A stretch of DNA of 64,000 nucleotides. Origin: Hyaloperonospora brassicae (taxonomy: Eukaryota; Oomycota; Peronosporomycetes; Peronosporales; Peronosporaceae). This document shows, in pieces, positions 23,065 through 35,249 of the stretch. The first letter of the stretch is position 1. Each line of letters opens with the position of its first letter. The notes below the pieces were generated by a model. It was not told the origin of the DNA, did no database searches, and was given only the letters and a program-made list of their open reading frames with translations. The stretch covers positions 62,001 through 126,000 of the forward strand of contig CANTFL010001467.1 in assembly GCA_947650285.1 (NCBI GenBank), given 5' to 3'. The position numbers and the translations under genes were made by a program.

Positions 23065-24540
23065 CGGCAGACGAAACAGTCGACAGTCCGTCAGCCAGAC
23101 AAAGAGACACAGAGACAAACGCAGAGGCCGACAGAGAGAGAGAGAGAGCGCGCGCTCGCGCGAGACGGACGACGGACAGAGGCGGCAAAGTAGGGAGAGA
23201 GTGGCGAGCGAGCGCCGTTCGGGTCGGTCGGTCGTTACGGTTTTCCGCCGGCGAGAGCGGCGACGGCAGGGAAAGTGGGGCGGGCGGGCGGGCGGCACTG
23301 ACCGACGCTCGTACTCACGCGCTCATTCGTGTGCTCATACACACAACCCTTTCGTTAGTCCGGTAGCCACAACCCCACACGGATTTTTGTGTTTTTATGT
23401 GTGCGGCAAGTCAATGGGGACGCGGGTGGAGGGGGCGGATCGGCTTTCGCAGGGAACGTACACTCGCAGGGACTGCGTCGTGGACTTTCGTGGCAGCGAC
23501 GGAGGGTACACCTGTCACGCACGCTAGGATAGAGGTTTCCTGCGTGTGCGAAAAGTAGTGCGAGCAGCCCCAGTCGGTCCTGTCTATGCGCGGTCGAACT
23601 GTACCTACGCCACGACCACTTTGCCTGAGATTGTAGAAACGTAGCGATTTCTTTGGGTCTGCACCGAAGCGGTTACGAGTCGGCGTGGCGATTTCAGCGT
23701 ATAGCGCTCGGCAGTTGCTATACGTTCACGTATCGCCACTGTACGGATTGTACACGTCTGGTCCAGACGAGAGCCTGTCAGGCCATGCAGCCCGTAACGG
23801 CTAAATGCGACGTCATTTGCGGTAACGACCGCGAGTCGACCGCACGCTATAGAGTAAACAATCGGTTGCCATTACTTGTCGCCACACTTGTCGCTGGTGT
23901 CGTGCAGACACGTTTCTCTCTTGAAGACGTGTTGCTAATCGCTCGCTGTCAAGATTCGTGTGACCTAACTTTACGCCAACAGATAGAGCCTTACTACAAT
24001 AAGGTCTACCGCCAGGCGTCATCTTCCGCTACTCATGCTGGGGAACGTGGCTATTGTTGTATTTCGAGCGTGATGAGCTGCAACGAAGTACACACCTCAT
24101 TACATCTTGACAGTAACAGCAAGAAGCATTGTGTCCATAAGCGGCGGAACATGGGTCAATCGACGTAACTAGGATGTAATCAAGGCGTGTAACACGCAGT
24201 CGTGTGCATAAAAGCGGTAGACGCGAATTGTTGTGATGAAGTAGGCACGGCCGGTGTCAAAAACTTAGTCACAGCTTCATGGCATAAGCATCTTGTGCTG
24301 ACGGCACTGTCCAATTGCTGCAGAGTTTTTCTACAACATAGGTACGCTTCAGCACAATGTGGGCCAGGCATGTCTGTGTCCTCACAGCCAACGAACGGAA
24401 TCACTGATTGAAGCATTTTTGTGTAGTGTACCCATTGCCAACGAAATTAGGCGGTACGAACCCACATCGGCACAGTTTGAAATCTATTTTGAATGGGTAT
24501 TTAGAGACTAATTGTTTAGAAAACTGTCATCCGTCACGGA
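23065..24540. other. Myosin promoter and gene-poor flank
   Basis: Next to the myosin start is a GA-rich and CG-rich stretch (23120-23300), likely promoter or leader. A plus frame at 23785-24168 (128 codons from ATG) has no family resemblance and is not called as a gene. Confidence 0.4.
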
Positions 24541-27500
24541 CACCAATTGATACATAAACGTGGGCGAAATGGGTAGCAGGATCAAGGGATCTTTTCTTAT
24601 TGGGCACTACATTCTGCCTCCACACGAATGCACACATAATAGACATAAGGGGTTTGGACTTATGCCTCATCCTGAACAAAGGGGTTTGGACTCGTGCCTC
24701 ATCTTGGATTTTGAATCGTCTCGCGATTCACACTTCATACTTGAATGAAGATACATTGACTACAAGCGCCGCGTCAATATAATTCCTCTGAAAACCGGTG
24801 ACTACTACGCAAGTACAACTGCATAAAACGCGGCAAGTCAGTTCTCATAATCCGACAATTATTTGCGCTGCCGGATGTGCACTGAACGTCAAGGCACCAT
24901 GGAGGGTTGTAAGCTGCCTGTAGTGCACAGATTGTCGGCTGAAGACGCATTCTTCTTTGGTATTTCACAAGGGCACACTAGGTATAAGCTTTAAGGAACA
25001 GGGTAAATCGGCTCGACTGGCCGGCTAGGTAGCTCGATTTGAGTGCTAGAAGTCTGTGCGATAAGCGAGCAAGGATAGTTATGCAGTAACCAAATGGAGC
25101 TGGTCCAAGTGTCGCCCGATGCATGCTAATCGATTTTACGAAGGAAACGCATCAGCCGAGGGGTCATGCCTGCGAGATGTTTCTGTTGCATGCATCTACT
25201 AAAACTGCAAAGTAGGACCATCATTTCATTTTCATTTAGAATTCTCCGTAAGCCACAGCTAAAACTGTGTCTCAGTGAAGCCATCGTGAGTGGACGGCAA
25301 ATGAGGGAATCCTACTCTGCATCAAGCGTAGTGCCATAATGACGAAATCGCATGTAGAAACCAAAGTCGAGGTGCAAAGAAAAACGGAACCCAGCTGATA
25401 AAGTTGGTGGAAATTGTATCGAAGGCGGACGTGACTTACCGACGACGTCTTTCTTACTGTACTCTCTACCTCACGCTCTCGATATGCGTACTACTCATAT
25501 CGTGCCGACGCATGCTAGCAGCCTAATTTCGCAACTGCACGTTAGGAAACATTATTCATACCGTCACTTTGCTTGCACAAATGGTGCGTCGAAATCGCCA
25601 ACGCAACTACAAGTGTGGATGCAAAAAGATAAATCCTAGAGGTGAAAGTGCCCGTCATAAGCATTTTCATCGTATATTGGTAATTGGCGACGGAGACCGC
25701 AGCGATGAGAGGCATGCATCTGGTCGATAGAATCGAAGAGTGTGGATTGAAACTTTTGAGGCCCACAATTTGGTAGGATCTCTTCCATTTACGAATCGGC
25801 GCAGCAGTGAGCGTTGGTTACTAACTTCTGACGTTTTTGAAAGCAGACACTCGGCATGATGTAGAATGCGGCATGCTCGCCAGTAGCGGTTTTCGTCAGT
25901 CGTAATGCGATAGAGCAGCATACACAGACTGACCTAATATTGGTAAATCGTGAGGAGAGGCTTCGGTCTAGATGAGCCCAGTAATGAGCGGCTGCGTAAC
26001 CGGGCCGCACCTCAGGGCGTGTAGTGCCGGGCGCTGGAAGCCCCCTAAGCCGAAAAGCCCCATAGTGTAATGAGGGGTGAGGGTCCTGTAAGGAGTTCAA
26101 ACTGAGTCACAGTACTCGTAGACCACCTCAGGGTGATCTGAAGGACCGCGCGGCATAAATCTCTCGATGAGCCCAGTCGTAGTTGGTTCGTGATCTTCTC
26201 GTCGTTTCCGTCAGCATAGCTCAGCATAGCTTACATTATTAGAAATATGATGCAGCCCTTGGTCGATCGCGTAGCGCGAGGAACAATATGCAGTTGTTGT
26301 CCCAACGGTCTTGAGAAGTTTGATGAAGTGTAGGGCGTATTCGATACTTCGTTATCATCTTTACGTTTCGTAGCTCGAACGGGGCCCGGTATTTTTGTCA
26401 TTGTTCGCAAGCATCTAAGTGGCCGTTTCGCTGACAGTCGGTACCGTAAAGAATACCGCGCCATCTAGAGGACAAGCTTAAGAAGACATGGATCACAAGT
26501 AATTTACCAGTTACACCTCCTGGAATCCTACCAGAGCAACTTATGCCTCCACAACAGTTGCGGACCGCATCAAGTGTTTTTCCTCACCAGTGGCAAAAAA
26601 GCGTTAAATCACAAGATTCTTTTCGTTGGAGTGGTTTGCGACACGACATAGAGTCTCACTTGCGGATACGTTCGTGCAAGTGAGTGAGCACATAGCACAT
26701 TGCGATTTCATCGAGAGGTCTGGGTATCGCAGTGTGCTTGGCAAGTCAGTGACGGCAAAACCGCGCCCGCCAACTTTAGACGTCGGAGTCGGCGTATGAT
26801 CATCTATACTGCTGATGGAAGAGAGATCGTTGATGATCATCTGTCGCGTCTCCTTACATCCTTTTCTCTCGCAACGAACCGCGTTCGCTCATGCGGTAAG
26901 ATGTGTTGACGAAGTGCCATGACAGCATCTGTAAGAACGATTGAAATAGCTGCAGGATAGTGACCAAGCGACCAGTAGTCACGCATCTAGCCGCCTTAGC
27001 ATAGAGCGGGACCAGGCTGTACGGCAGTAAAGAAGGACCTGGACTGGAGAGCGTTAAGATGGTGCATAGTTGTCGTGTTCGTACTACGTGCGCCCTGAAT
27101 GAACCCGAATTTTCTGAATACCATCACAAGCCGTAACATTCGTCGCGCGTGCAAAGCAGCTTTGTTCACATTACACTGATTTACACAGTATTACGAGACC
27201 GAGGACTGCCGGGACCGTTTCTACCGAGAATAGAAATTCTGTCTGACGAGGGGTGCGAACCACCACCACCGTCATCATCATTATCATCATTCGTAGCGTC
27301 ACGCACTCTTTGCTCCTCTCGGCAATAAGCTTTGAGAGAGCCCGTGAGCCCGAATTCGTCCAATCTGCGTGCGCCCTTCGCCCAGCGATTAAACGCCAAC
27401 AGATGACGCACGCGGACTAGGGCCTCTCACGCCGACAGTTACTCCCCACCAGCTGGAACTTCACCAGTCCCCGCCGAGCACTGGCGCTCTCGGTGGCGCT

Positions 27501-27561
27501 TCCGACCGACGGCTCCATCGTGCGTTGCCGAACGCCATCGCGACCCGCCTCCGCCCTCCAC
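24541..27561. other. Gene-poor stretch
   Basis: No ORF over about 100 codons with protein-like composition, and no element ends. It holds a duplicated 31-bp unit at 24647-24712 (GGGGTTTGGACT...GCCTCATC) and a short CCACCACCGTCATCATCATT run near 27262. The segment next to 27562 is probably the promoter of the downstream gene. Confidence 0.4.
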
Positions 27562-29238
27562 ATGACGGGGGCGTCGTCCACTCGCTCGTCCGCCGTGAGC
27601 GGACGCTTCGTGCTGCCGGACGTGGTCCTGCGTAAAGTGATTAAGAAGCCGATTTTCGAGGTGCGTCCATTATTGCAGTGGCTATGAAGTACGTCTTAGC
27701 GAAGAAAAAGTTTGGGCACTGGATGTCGGACACGGATAGAGCTGACCTGTGGTATTTGCTATGGAATGGGGCTCTATACCAAATGTGTGTATGTGTGGAC
27801 CACGTAGAACTTTGACGAGTCGGCGTACCGTGTCAAGCCCCCGCCGCAGATGTTGCGCTTTATTGACGGCTTACGGTACCATAAACCCACGCCCGAAGAG
27901 AATGAAAAGCTGAATCTCAGCAGTGCAACAGAACGGATTTACCTGCACGTTTTAAACGACGTACGTCCTTAGTCGATGAAAGACAAACTGCCACGAACAC
28001 GATGCTCGTCGGCGAAAGACAAGACGGATGGAGCAAGTTGCTAACCTACTTGATGTGTCGATGCACTTGGCAGATTTTGATGATGTGTGGGGCACGAAAA
28101 GGCGCGCGCTTTAGCTCGCAAGATGTCAATCGACTGCGTGCGATTGCAGAAGGACTGAAAACGAGGTACGAAGCGGTGGACGAAACGTTTCGCACGCTTC
28201 CGACCGAGGCGATGAAGTATCGATTTCACGAGATCAAGAAACTCGAAGACGACCCGTCGCACTTTGACTTTCTGTCGAATCGACGGCGACGAAGTTTGGT
28301 CCAGATGAATGTGCTGAAGCCTGAGGACCAAGTGAAGCGACAAGTCTTTCACTTTCAGTGGCTAGCGCGGCAATATGTGGTAACATTTGCTCAGCTGAAA
28401 ACGGCGATGCTCGAGATCATTGATCGCGTGCAGAAAGATGTGGCTGCATTGGGAGCGCCCTCAATACCTACGCTTGCTGATATCAACGATGCAGGTTGGC
28501 TGCGATATTGATATTGTACTTGCTGCTGGGCGAGTTGGTGGCAACTAGCTCACTTTGTATGTGCGTCTTGTCTTGCCGATCATGTTTGGATTGTTTTGGG
28601 TCATTTTGTTCGTGGACAGTAGAAGCAGAGTTTGAGGCAAAGACACACCGACCGTTTCCAACTTTCCTTCTCGTGTTGATTCAGAAATACCATTGTGAAC
28701 GGCGCGACCAAGATGTGGCATGGACATCGCATTCAGACGAAGCGCCTGTTGACTCCATCGCACAGTTTTCTCTCTACTTGTCCAGCGTCTTGCTCCAGCC
28801 TGCACCGATGACGGCTGCAGAGCTGCACAGTGCCCAAGTGATCTTGCAAATTATGTGAGTGCATTGTTTTCGCTGAGGATAACGTGTAGATCGTGACCTT
28901 GATTAATTGTTTGCGACTCGGCTCTTGTGTTGCGCAGCAAGGCGAAATACCAGGTCGACTACCACTCCATGATCATTTTGGTGACTAAGGTAGTACAAGC
29001 AGACGGCCATGTGATGGTGAACACGTCGTGTTGCTCAGATGTAGATAAAGAGACGGGCACTTCTAACCGATCGGTGCGACGTCGCAGCAACGTCCGAGTA
29101 CTCACGCACAAGACGTTGGGCTCTTTGCTCTATTCCTTTTTGACGACAGTCCGAGAGTTGCGATTGGTACCGCGCGAGAAAGAGCTTCTGAAGCGCGGAA
29201 TGAAGGCAAAGCAGACAACGGCCGTGGTGCACCAATAA
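27562..29238 (+). pseudogene. Five-exon gene of unknown function with an apparent frame slip
   Basis: Exons 27562-27660, 27808-27960, 28019-28494, 28623-28854, 28938-29238, with clear GT-AG introns of 147, 58, 128 and 83 nt. Joined, they encode about 420 residues but are one base off frame. Exon 3 starts in one frame (RRMEQVANLLDVSMHLADFD) and hits TAG at 28112-28114. A long good frame resumes immediately in the next phase (SSQDVNRLRAIAEGLKTRYE). The break lies at an AAAAGGCGCGCGC run, a place prone to slippage. The protein is helical and charged, with FHEIKKLEDDPSHFDF, QWLARQYVVTFAQLKTAMLE and THKTLGSLLYSFLTTVRE. I do not recognise the family. Either the allele is broken or the base call is wrong, hence the pseudogene label. 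Confidence 0.55.
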
Positions 29239-29689
29239 CATGAGATAAGCTTACGGTATGTGAATGGGCGTAAACACTCTTGCAGTTGCTTGTGCGCCAG
29301 CTGTAGTTTGCACTCATGTAGAGATTATCATGCGGCGACGCGGGTGATGAGTACCTCGACAGGACCGGAGTCTTCATGGCGTTTGCAACGGCTGCAGTAG
29401 CCACAGTGGGTGTGAATTCCACGGACGGTTGGCTTTGATCCCTTATGTCTGAGGCACATCGTGATTCAGACGCTGTGAAGACCCACCGGTCACGCTTGTA
29501 CTCGCGTACGAGGCACAGGGCGACAGACCTCGATGTACTGCTACGCGCTTGGTACGACCGCACGACTGATTGACCTTAGGCAAAGCCGTAGTAGAAACCA
29601 TGTTTGACAATGTCGGAGGGCGCGTTCATATAGTCCAATTGAAGGTTGACATACTGCCGTACATACCACTTGGCGCCTCGATTGAGTTG
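29239..29689. other. Flank between gene and DNA transposon
   Basis: A minus frame (29563-29240) has protein-like composition (PSVEFTPTVATAAVANAMKT) but no clear start, splice site or family. It could be the end of a convergent gene now interrupted by the transposon at 29698. Confidence 0.25.
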
Positions 29690-29697
29690 TTTTGAAG

Positions 29698-29918
29698 GAG
29701 TAAATCTCAAAACCAGTACCACAAATGTACAAAAGTCCCAAAACCAGTACTCTACTCAACACAAGTGTAAAAACACACGAAATAGTGTCAACCACATTAT
29801 GCTTAACTGCAACATGGAGTAAAAAACTGCTTGATTGCTAGGGAGAGCGAGAGGGTAGTAAGTGAAACAGACCGTGGCAGCAAGTGCGGCAGCAAGTTAG
29901 TTGAAATACATATCATTG
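29698..29918 (+). repeat. Left terminal inverted repeat
   Basis: Pairs with 31030-31251. Nearly identical over the outer ~150 bp, then degrading through a CAGCAAGT-rich inner part. Confidence 0.8.
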
Positions 29919-30103
29919 GCCCTGTCGTGCCCAATGCTAACGTTCATTTAGCTACCAGCTCCTTTCGTGCCTCTTTTGAACCGTCATGTACGCAGCTATA
30001 GAAGCCTGCAATTCCGTGTCTGACCAAGCTTCCACTTGTGGACCAGCAATGATCGGTCGGGGTCAACAATTGGGGTAACATCGGTGGTCAGGGCGGCACG
30101 CCT

Positions 30104-30945
30104 AGGCTCGGCGGTCTACTGGCCCAGACCCTATTACGGGCTTCGATGCTAAAAAGCGCGGAGTTGTCAAGAACGTATGGGGCCCTATGGGTATACCCAC
30201 GCCCGACAACCTCGCACCTGGTCCAACTGGAGCTGACATACCTGTAGGCACTGGCCTGTTTAATCCGTACAACCAAGGTAGCCAGGGCATCAACGGGTAC
30301 AAGGTGGCTACGGTACGCATCCACCTTGTGCCGCTATAGGCGGCCAGGGACCGTTCCCTCCTCAGTCTTCCCAACTCCCAAACCGCAGCAAGAGGACGCC
30401 AGCCCGAGCAACTGCGAAAACGACGAGCCCTCAAGTGATGACGAAGCGAATGGCACCGTCGACGGGCGGCAGATGTTTGCTCCGGCTATCTTTGGCGTCA
30501 TTCCCGGTGCACCGGCCCCAATGCCTGGGGTTCGACGCGTCGGGGCGAACGCACGCTCTGCTATTACTGCTACCCGTCAAACAAGTCGTACTTACACGCG
30601 TCGTACATCGAGCCGGGGCGACCACCACCAGCAGCAGATTCCCTTAGCCCAAGCCTCCATAGACCGAGCGCCGCCTTCGCAACAACATCGCGCGATGGTC
30701 AAAGGGATCTGCTCAATGTCTCATTTGGCGCGACCGCAGCTCCACAAGGCCCAGTTGCGTTCCAGCAGCCACTGCCGCCACTAGAGCACCACCAGACGCA
30801 GATGATGGCACCACAACAGGAGCTACAGCCGATGATGAACGTAGACACGTTTGGAATGGGCCCACAGCTTCCACTTGCGCGTGTGCCCGAAGGCATCTCG
30901 CCAGCTGCTTCAATCGATCCTTTGACAGTATTATGCCAGCCTTAA
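30104..30945 (+). pseudogene. Captured host-like gene fragments inside the transposon
   Basis: Three plus-strand stretches of well-composed protein in different frames. 30122-30339 contains TGFDAKKRGVVKNVWGPMGI and ends at TAG. About 30350-30545 contains PTPKPQQEDASPSNCEND and MFAPAIFGVIPGAPAPMPG. 30706-30945 is Gln/Pro/Met-rich, starts near DLLNVSFGATAAPQ and ends VLCQP then TAA. Composition is unlike the flanking AT-rich DNA and not transposase-like. I infer transduplicated exons of one or more host genes. The DLL motif and Q/P/M-rich tail would suit an endocytic adaptor tail, but that is speculative. Confidence 0.55.
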
Positions 30946-31029
30946 TTAAGGCTGCAAAACAAGACGATTGAATAGAGGTAAGATTGGAGCTGGTAGCTAT
31001 TTAGTAAGTAAACATCGGGCGCAAAAGGG

Positions 31030-31251
31030 TTTGAAATGCATATTTACTTTACTTGTTGCCTCACTTCCTGCCATTGTCTGAGTTACTTGCTGCCGCCTGG
31101 CCTCTCCCTAGCAATCAAGCAGTTTCTCATCCCATGTTGCAGTTAAGCATAATGTGGTTGACACTATTTAGTGTGTTTTTATTCTTGTGTTGAGTAGAGT
31201 ACTGGTTTTGGGACTTTTGTACATTTGTGGTACTGGTTTTGAGATTTACTC
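31030..31251 (-). repeat. Right terminal inverted repeat
   Basis: Reverse complement of the left repeat, with a few substitutions near 31160-31180. Confidence 0.8.
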
Positions 31252-31449
31252 TTTTTGAAGATGTGTGAGGGGAAGTATTTTTTGTACAAAGACAACTTGT
31301 AGTCATAGAAGCTGCATCAAAGTCCGAGCCTGACTTGTTTCACACTATTTGCAGCACCGTGGAATCGAACCGCTGGTAGCAGACGAGGTACAAGCTGTCC
31401 ATCATGTTGGAATTACTAGCCCTGCTAAACCGATTTGATTGGCGCGTAG
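31252..31449. other. Spacer between transposon and solo LTR
   Basis: Holds the right target duplication (31253-31260) and unassigned sequence. No feature seen. Confidence 0.4.
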
Positions 31450-31888
31450 AGTAACGGGGCACTGTCGACTACGTACTGGTTGACCAGTACGGAGTATACT
31501 TCCACTGACGACAGTGGTCGACAGTGCCCTGCTAGGTGTTGAATATAACACAGAGGAAGGAAAAGAGACTAAGTAGTCAGACTAGTCTCTGGTAAAAGTA
31601 AAACTGTATTCAGATAATCAAGTCCTATAACTTCTTGTATCTCTGTTGTCCTGACTTAATTATACTAATATAACTAAATGTATGATGACGTCTACTCACC
31701 ACCCATTGCGCGCGTCTAGCAGCGATTGGTGGGTTGATATCATCACGATACCAACCAATGAGTAGATCCTTCGGTCATGTCAACAATATCGCCATATCTG
31801 TGATATTGTTAAAAGAATATTCGACGTGATATTCATTATAGTCAAATTGTTTTAATGACAATTTCATGTAACGGGCTACCCCGTTACA
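31450..31888 (-). repeat. Solo LTR A of the E2-type gypsy family
   Basis: About 439 bp. It starts GTAACGGGGCACTG and ends GGGCTACCCCGTTACA, colinear with the E2 LTRs at 42826 and 50120 (shared TATGATGACGTCTACTCAC and CCAATGAGTAGATCCTTCGG). Orientation follows E2, so it reads on the minus strand. No gag or pol adjoins it. Confidence 0.8.
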
Positions 31889-33040
31889 CGTAGTGTTTCC
31901 CATCATTGTCGAACTGATGTACTCGACGTAATCAACGTAAAGGAGAGCGACGTCATACATTCGTGCGCACAAAATCGTCGATTCACATAAGTGTAATCTC
32001 GGAAACAAGAAAGCGTGATGTTTCGTACCGGCAATCGCTTACAACTTTGTCTATTTTGTTGATAAGTCCTGACATCCGTTCAGTCTACCAAGACTATCTA
32101 GTTTGCTCTGCATATACAGGATGAATGACCTACCTTATAGTAGATATTGCCATGTCACGTCAGACGCCTCACATTGGCCTGCTATGTCCTCGAACTGCTC
32201 GTCCGCAGCATCGGTAGCCAGGTACAAAAAGCCTTAAACACAGGATGTGAGACAACGTGACACAGGGCATCACAGCTACACCAAGCGTGGTCGGATATTA
32301 TGAGACCTTCATCTTTTATTAATGCGGCACATATTCGTGTGCAGTAAAACTCACGCCTGGTTATTGTTGGTCGTCCACATACCTACATACACTACACTTT
32401 CATCATCACCATTCTGACAAATGAGCGGACTCGCTCCTTGATACAATTAATTTAGTCGAACAAGCTCAACCAAACTATAAGTATGGATATACCCATTTCA
32501 TACGGGCCGAATTAGAGGCTGGAGGACGAATAAGTGTACTTTCAAAGGTGAATTATAGCTGCCAGCCGCGCCAAAATATGGCTATTCAATGCACCACTTG
32601 CCATAGCGTGCCAGACACGATACGCTATGGATGGTTGTGTGGCGAAGCGTATTATTGTCGTTGTCGATATTGAAGGACAGGATGTAAGAAAAGGAGGGGC
32701 GATGGATAAAGTTGTATGTTCTGCACCAACAACAAATCAACCGCGAAGTGAGACAAATGACATGTCATTGATGAATGAAAATGTGATTTCTCGGGAGCAT
32801 GAGATTTCGTCGAGCGAGAAGGATAACACTGGACTCATTGCGCTTTCCTGTCGACAGTATCATCAAAAAAGAGATAGTGGTGCATGGCAGTAACTAGTTG
32901 TCACTCTGTCATGATCAATACAAGAGACGAAAATGCTTTACGAGCAAGACCTCGTAAGACAACGTTTCACTGCACATTTACTACTCCATAAATGCCATTC
33001 GACTACGACTCATCATAATGCCTTGGAAAAGGCGTGTTTG
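31889..33040. other. Unassigned sequence between two inverted LTRs
   Basis: AT-rich, with only short frames (an 88-codon plus frame at 32627-32893). No retroelement protein or gene is recognised. Confidence 0.4.
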
Positions 33041-33482
33041 TGGAAAGGGGTAGCCCGTTGCAAGAAATTACCATTGTGCGAAATGGTGATACAAATATTA
33101 TGTTGCATGTTCTTTATACAATATCACTTCATACAGTGACATTGTTGAGATGACCCAAATGTCTACTCATTGGTTGATATTGTGTTTATATCGACCCACT
33201 AATCGCAGCTAGACGCGCTCAATGGATGGTAAGTAGACATCATCATACGTTAAGTTATATATAAATATAGCTAAGTTAGGATGAATTAGACAACAAGGGA
33301 TATTGGACTTAATTATATTAAATAACAGTTTCACTTTTACTACGACTAGAGTATTTGTCTTATTTGTTTACCCTTCCTCTATATAGTGTATTAGAGGTAG
33401 AAGGGCACTGACATTCACTGCTGTCAGTGAGAGTTGGCTCCGTACTGGTAGCCCAGTACGTAGCGATTGGTGCCCCGTTACA
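33041..33482 (+). repeat. Solo LTR B, diverged, inverted relative to LTR A
   Basis: Homologous over its whole length to the reverse complement of LTR A: starts like TGGAAAGGGGTAGCCCG, ends GGTGCCCCGTTACA. The sequence is considerably diverged. It lacks a recognisable primer-binding site downstream, so it is not clearly the 5' LTR of E1. Confidence 0.7.
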
Positions 33483-35249
33483 GCTCGCCTTTATATCGCT
33501 TTTCGGTCCATTCACGTGCATGTGTGCGAGTACGCTATTTGCAAACTCTTGGGCGGTTGCAACGAGTGACTAAGCATAAAGTGTCACCCACCATGCATTC
33601 ATACCTACAAATAACACACTCTGTAGATTGCATCTAAGAAGACGTATGCAGTGTACACTGCATGATTCGGTGACACGCGCACACCGAAAAACGCTGCCGA
33701 CAAATTTGGACATCACCTTTCACATATTCACCAATAGCTATACCCCTCGGGCTCGCGATATGACATTTCATGTCCGTTTAAATCTCGAAAAAAAGGTGAA
33801 AGAGACGATCAACATCGTAGTCACATTGTGTGAAGAGTCATCGATGAGAGCCTCTGGGTCTGAAGTCGATGGTAAAAAACATCCCCAATGATTGGTGCAG
33901 ATTTCGGACACACCTGTTCTATTTACTGCACCAAATAAAGTATCTTGTGTAAAAGTGAAGCACAAACGAGTGACTGCAACATGCGAGTGACATCGATGAA
34001 GTTCAAGGCAGTTGACATCGATGAAGTTCAAGGCAGTTGACACCAAGAGTTCAAGGCACTTAATGTGACACACGAGAGCTTAGGCATTAAACTCAGTGTC
34101 AAATTTACAGAGAAAAAGGAAATCGAGAAAGACTCAGCGGAGAATGACGTAGTAGTAACAAGTAACATTCCAATTGTTTGATATTGATCGCGTAGCTAGT
34201 TCTCTAAATCTAATAGGAATATGAGCCGAGCCAAGTCGTCGTGGGAGGTTGAGGTCTCGGAGAAGACCGATCACCCAGTCCGATATAGCGGACACAACTT
34301 GCCATACTATTGAAGGTTGATGGAGCTGGTATTCCTCCAAGAAGACGTGTTTCGAATCGCTACCGAGGATATGGTGCGCGATCCGAATTGGACCCAAGTG
34401 CAAGTTTCTACGTGGAAGGAAAACCAATAATGGTACAGCTACTGATATTCGCGTCACTAAACACGGATTTTGGTCAGAAGATGATGCAGCAAACCGATGG
34501 GTAGTCTACGTGGACGTACCTATCGAATATATTAGATTGTACGCTGAATGTCTAGACTCGAGCCTTAAATAAGCGACGCTTGTTCGCAGAAAGGGGCTGC
34601 ACAGTGCAGCCATAACAGCGATATTGAAGCACATTTAAATAATATGATTCTACTGCGCACACGACAGCAAACGGTTGAAATGACACTCAATGACACAGTT
34701 TTTATCGGGGTGGTAGTGTCATCTATCTCTGCGGATGGACCATCCAACCGATTGCGTGGTCACGTAGAGTCTGGACTTGATTGTGTAGACACATCTAAAA
34801 CGATTGTCGAGAAGTCAATTGTTAAGAGTGGATGATGCGACGGGTATGTTATGGACATGCGTAGAGATAGGCGTGTCCATGTGTCAGAATATGCTCCAAG
34901 TAGTACGGCTGATATAAGACAACAGTGCGTGAAATTAACATGCATGCTGTAGATCAAGTGGGTATGTGTAGCAGCCATATCCCGGAGGTTACCGATTCGA
35001 TACCCGGAAGTGAAAAGTTAAACCTTAGGGCCCTGGTTTTGGAGTTCACCAGCACTGTCCTGCCAGAAAGTGACGCCCCCCAATTTTGTGTCAGCGGAAA
35101 TGATGTGTGGCAAATCAGAGAAACCGTTATATGGGAAAGGAACATGGAAAAGAACATTAGATTTGATGGGGCGGTTGGAATGAAGAATTGATCAAGAACG
35201 ATGAGTAGCAACGGTAGCAACGAGTTTACACTCATGGCATAATCAACTT
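33483..35249. other. Decayed repeat-rich stretch
   Basis: No intact gene. It contains repeat R (33969-34135), which recurs at 41776-41950, followed by sequence (34165-34220) that recurs near 61889-61935. Short frames such as 34925-35191 look like eroded element sequence. The last bases before 35250 may be the degraded end of a gypsy integrase. Confidence 0.4.
33969..34135 (+). repeat. Dispersed repeat R, copy 1
   Basis: Shares about 165 bp with 41776-41950, from GTGACTGC(A/G)AC(A/G)TGCGAGTG to GACTCAGCGGAG. Contains tandem copies of a 25-bp unit (ACATCGATGAAGTTCAAGGC...). Confidence 0.75.

Larger units (their letters stand above)
29698..31251. mobile_element. Mutator-like (Pack-MULE style) non-autonomous DNA transposon
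   Basis: 1.55-kb element bounded by long terminal inverted repeats of about 220 bp. The outer 150 bp are nearly identical in reverse complement; both ends read GAGTAAATCTCAAAACCAGT inward. It is flanked by an 8-bp direct repeat TTTTGAAG at 29690-29697 and 31253-31260, consistent with the 8-10 bp target duplications of Mutator-type elements. There is no transposase. The interior carries host-like coding pieces (next entry), as in plant Pack-MULEs. Class inference rests on repeat length and duplication size only. Confidence 0.75.

Noticed and set aside
22835..23527. 230-codon plus frame overlapping the myosin start
   Set aside because: Antisense shadow of the Arg/Ser-rich myosin leader, with a non-ATG start.
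23785..24168. 128-codon plus-strand ORF upstream of the myosin
   Set aside because: Cys/Arg/Ser-biased composition, no family resemblance, no supporting splice or start context.
25979..26230. Repeated GATGAGCCCAGT phrases and CATAGCTCAGC duplication
   Set aside because: Too short to define an element, and no ends or coding sequence found.
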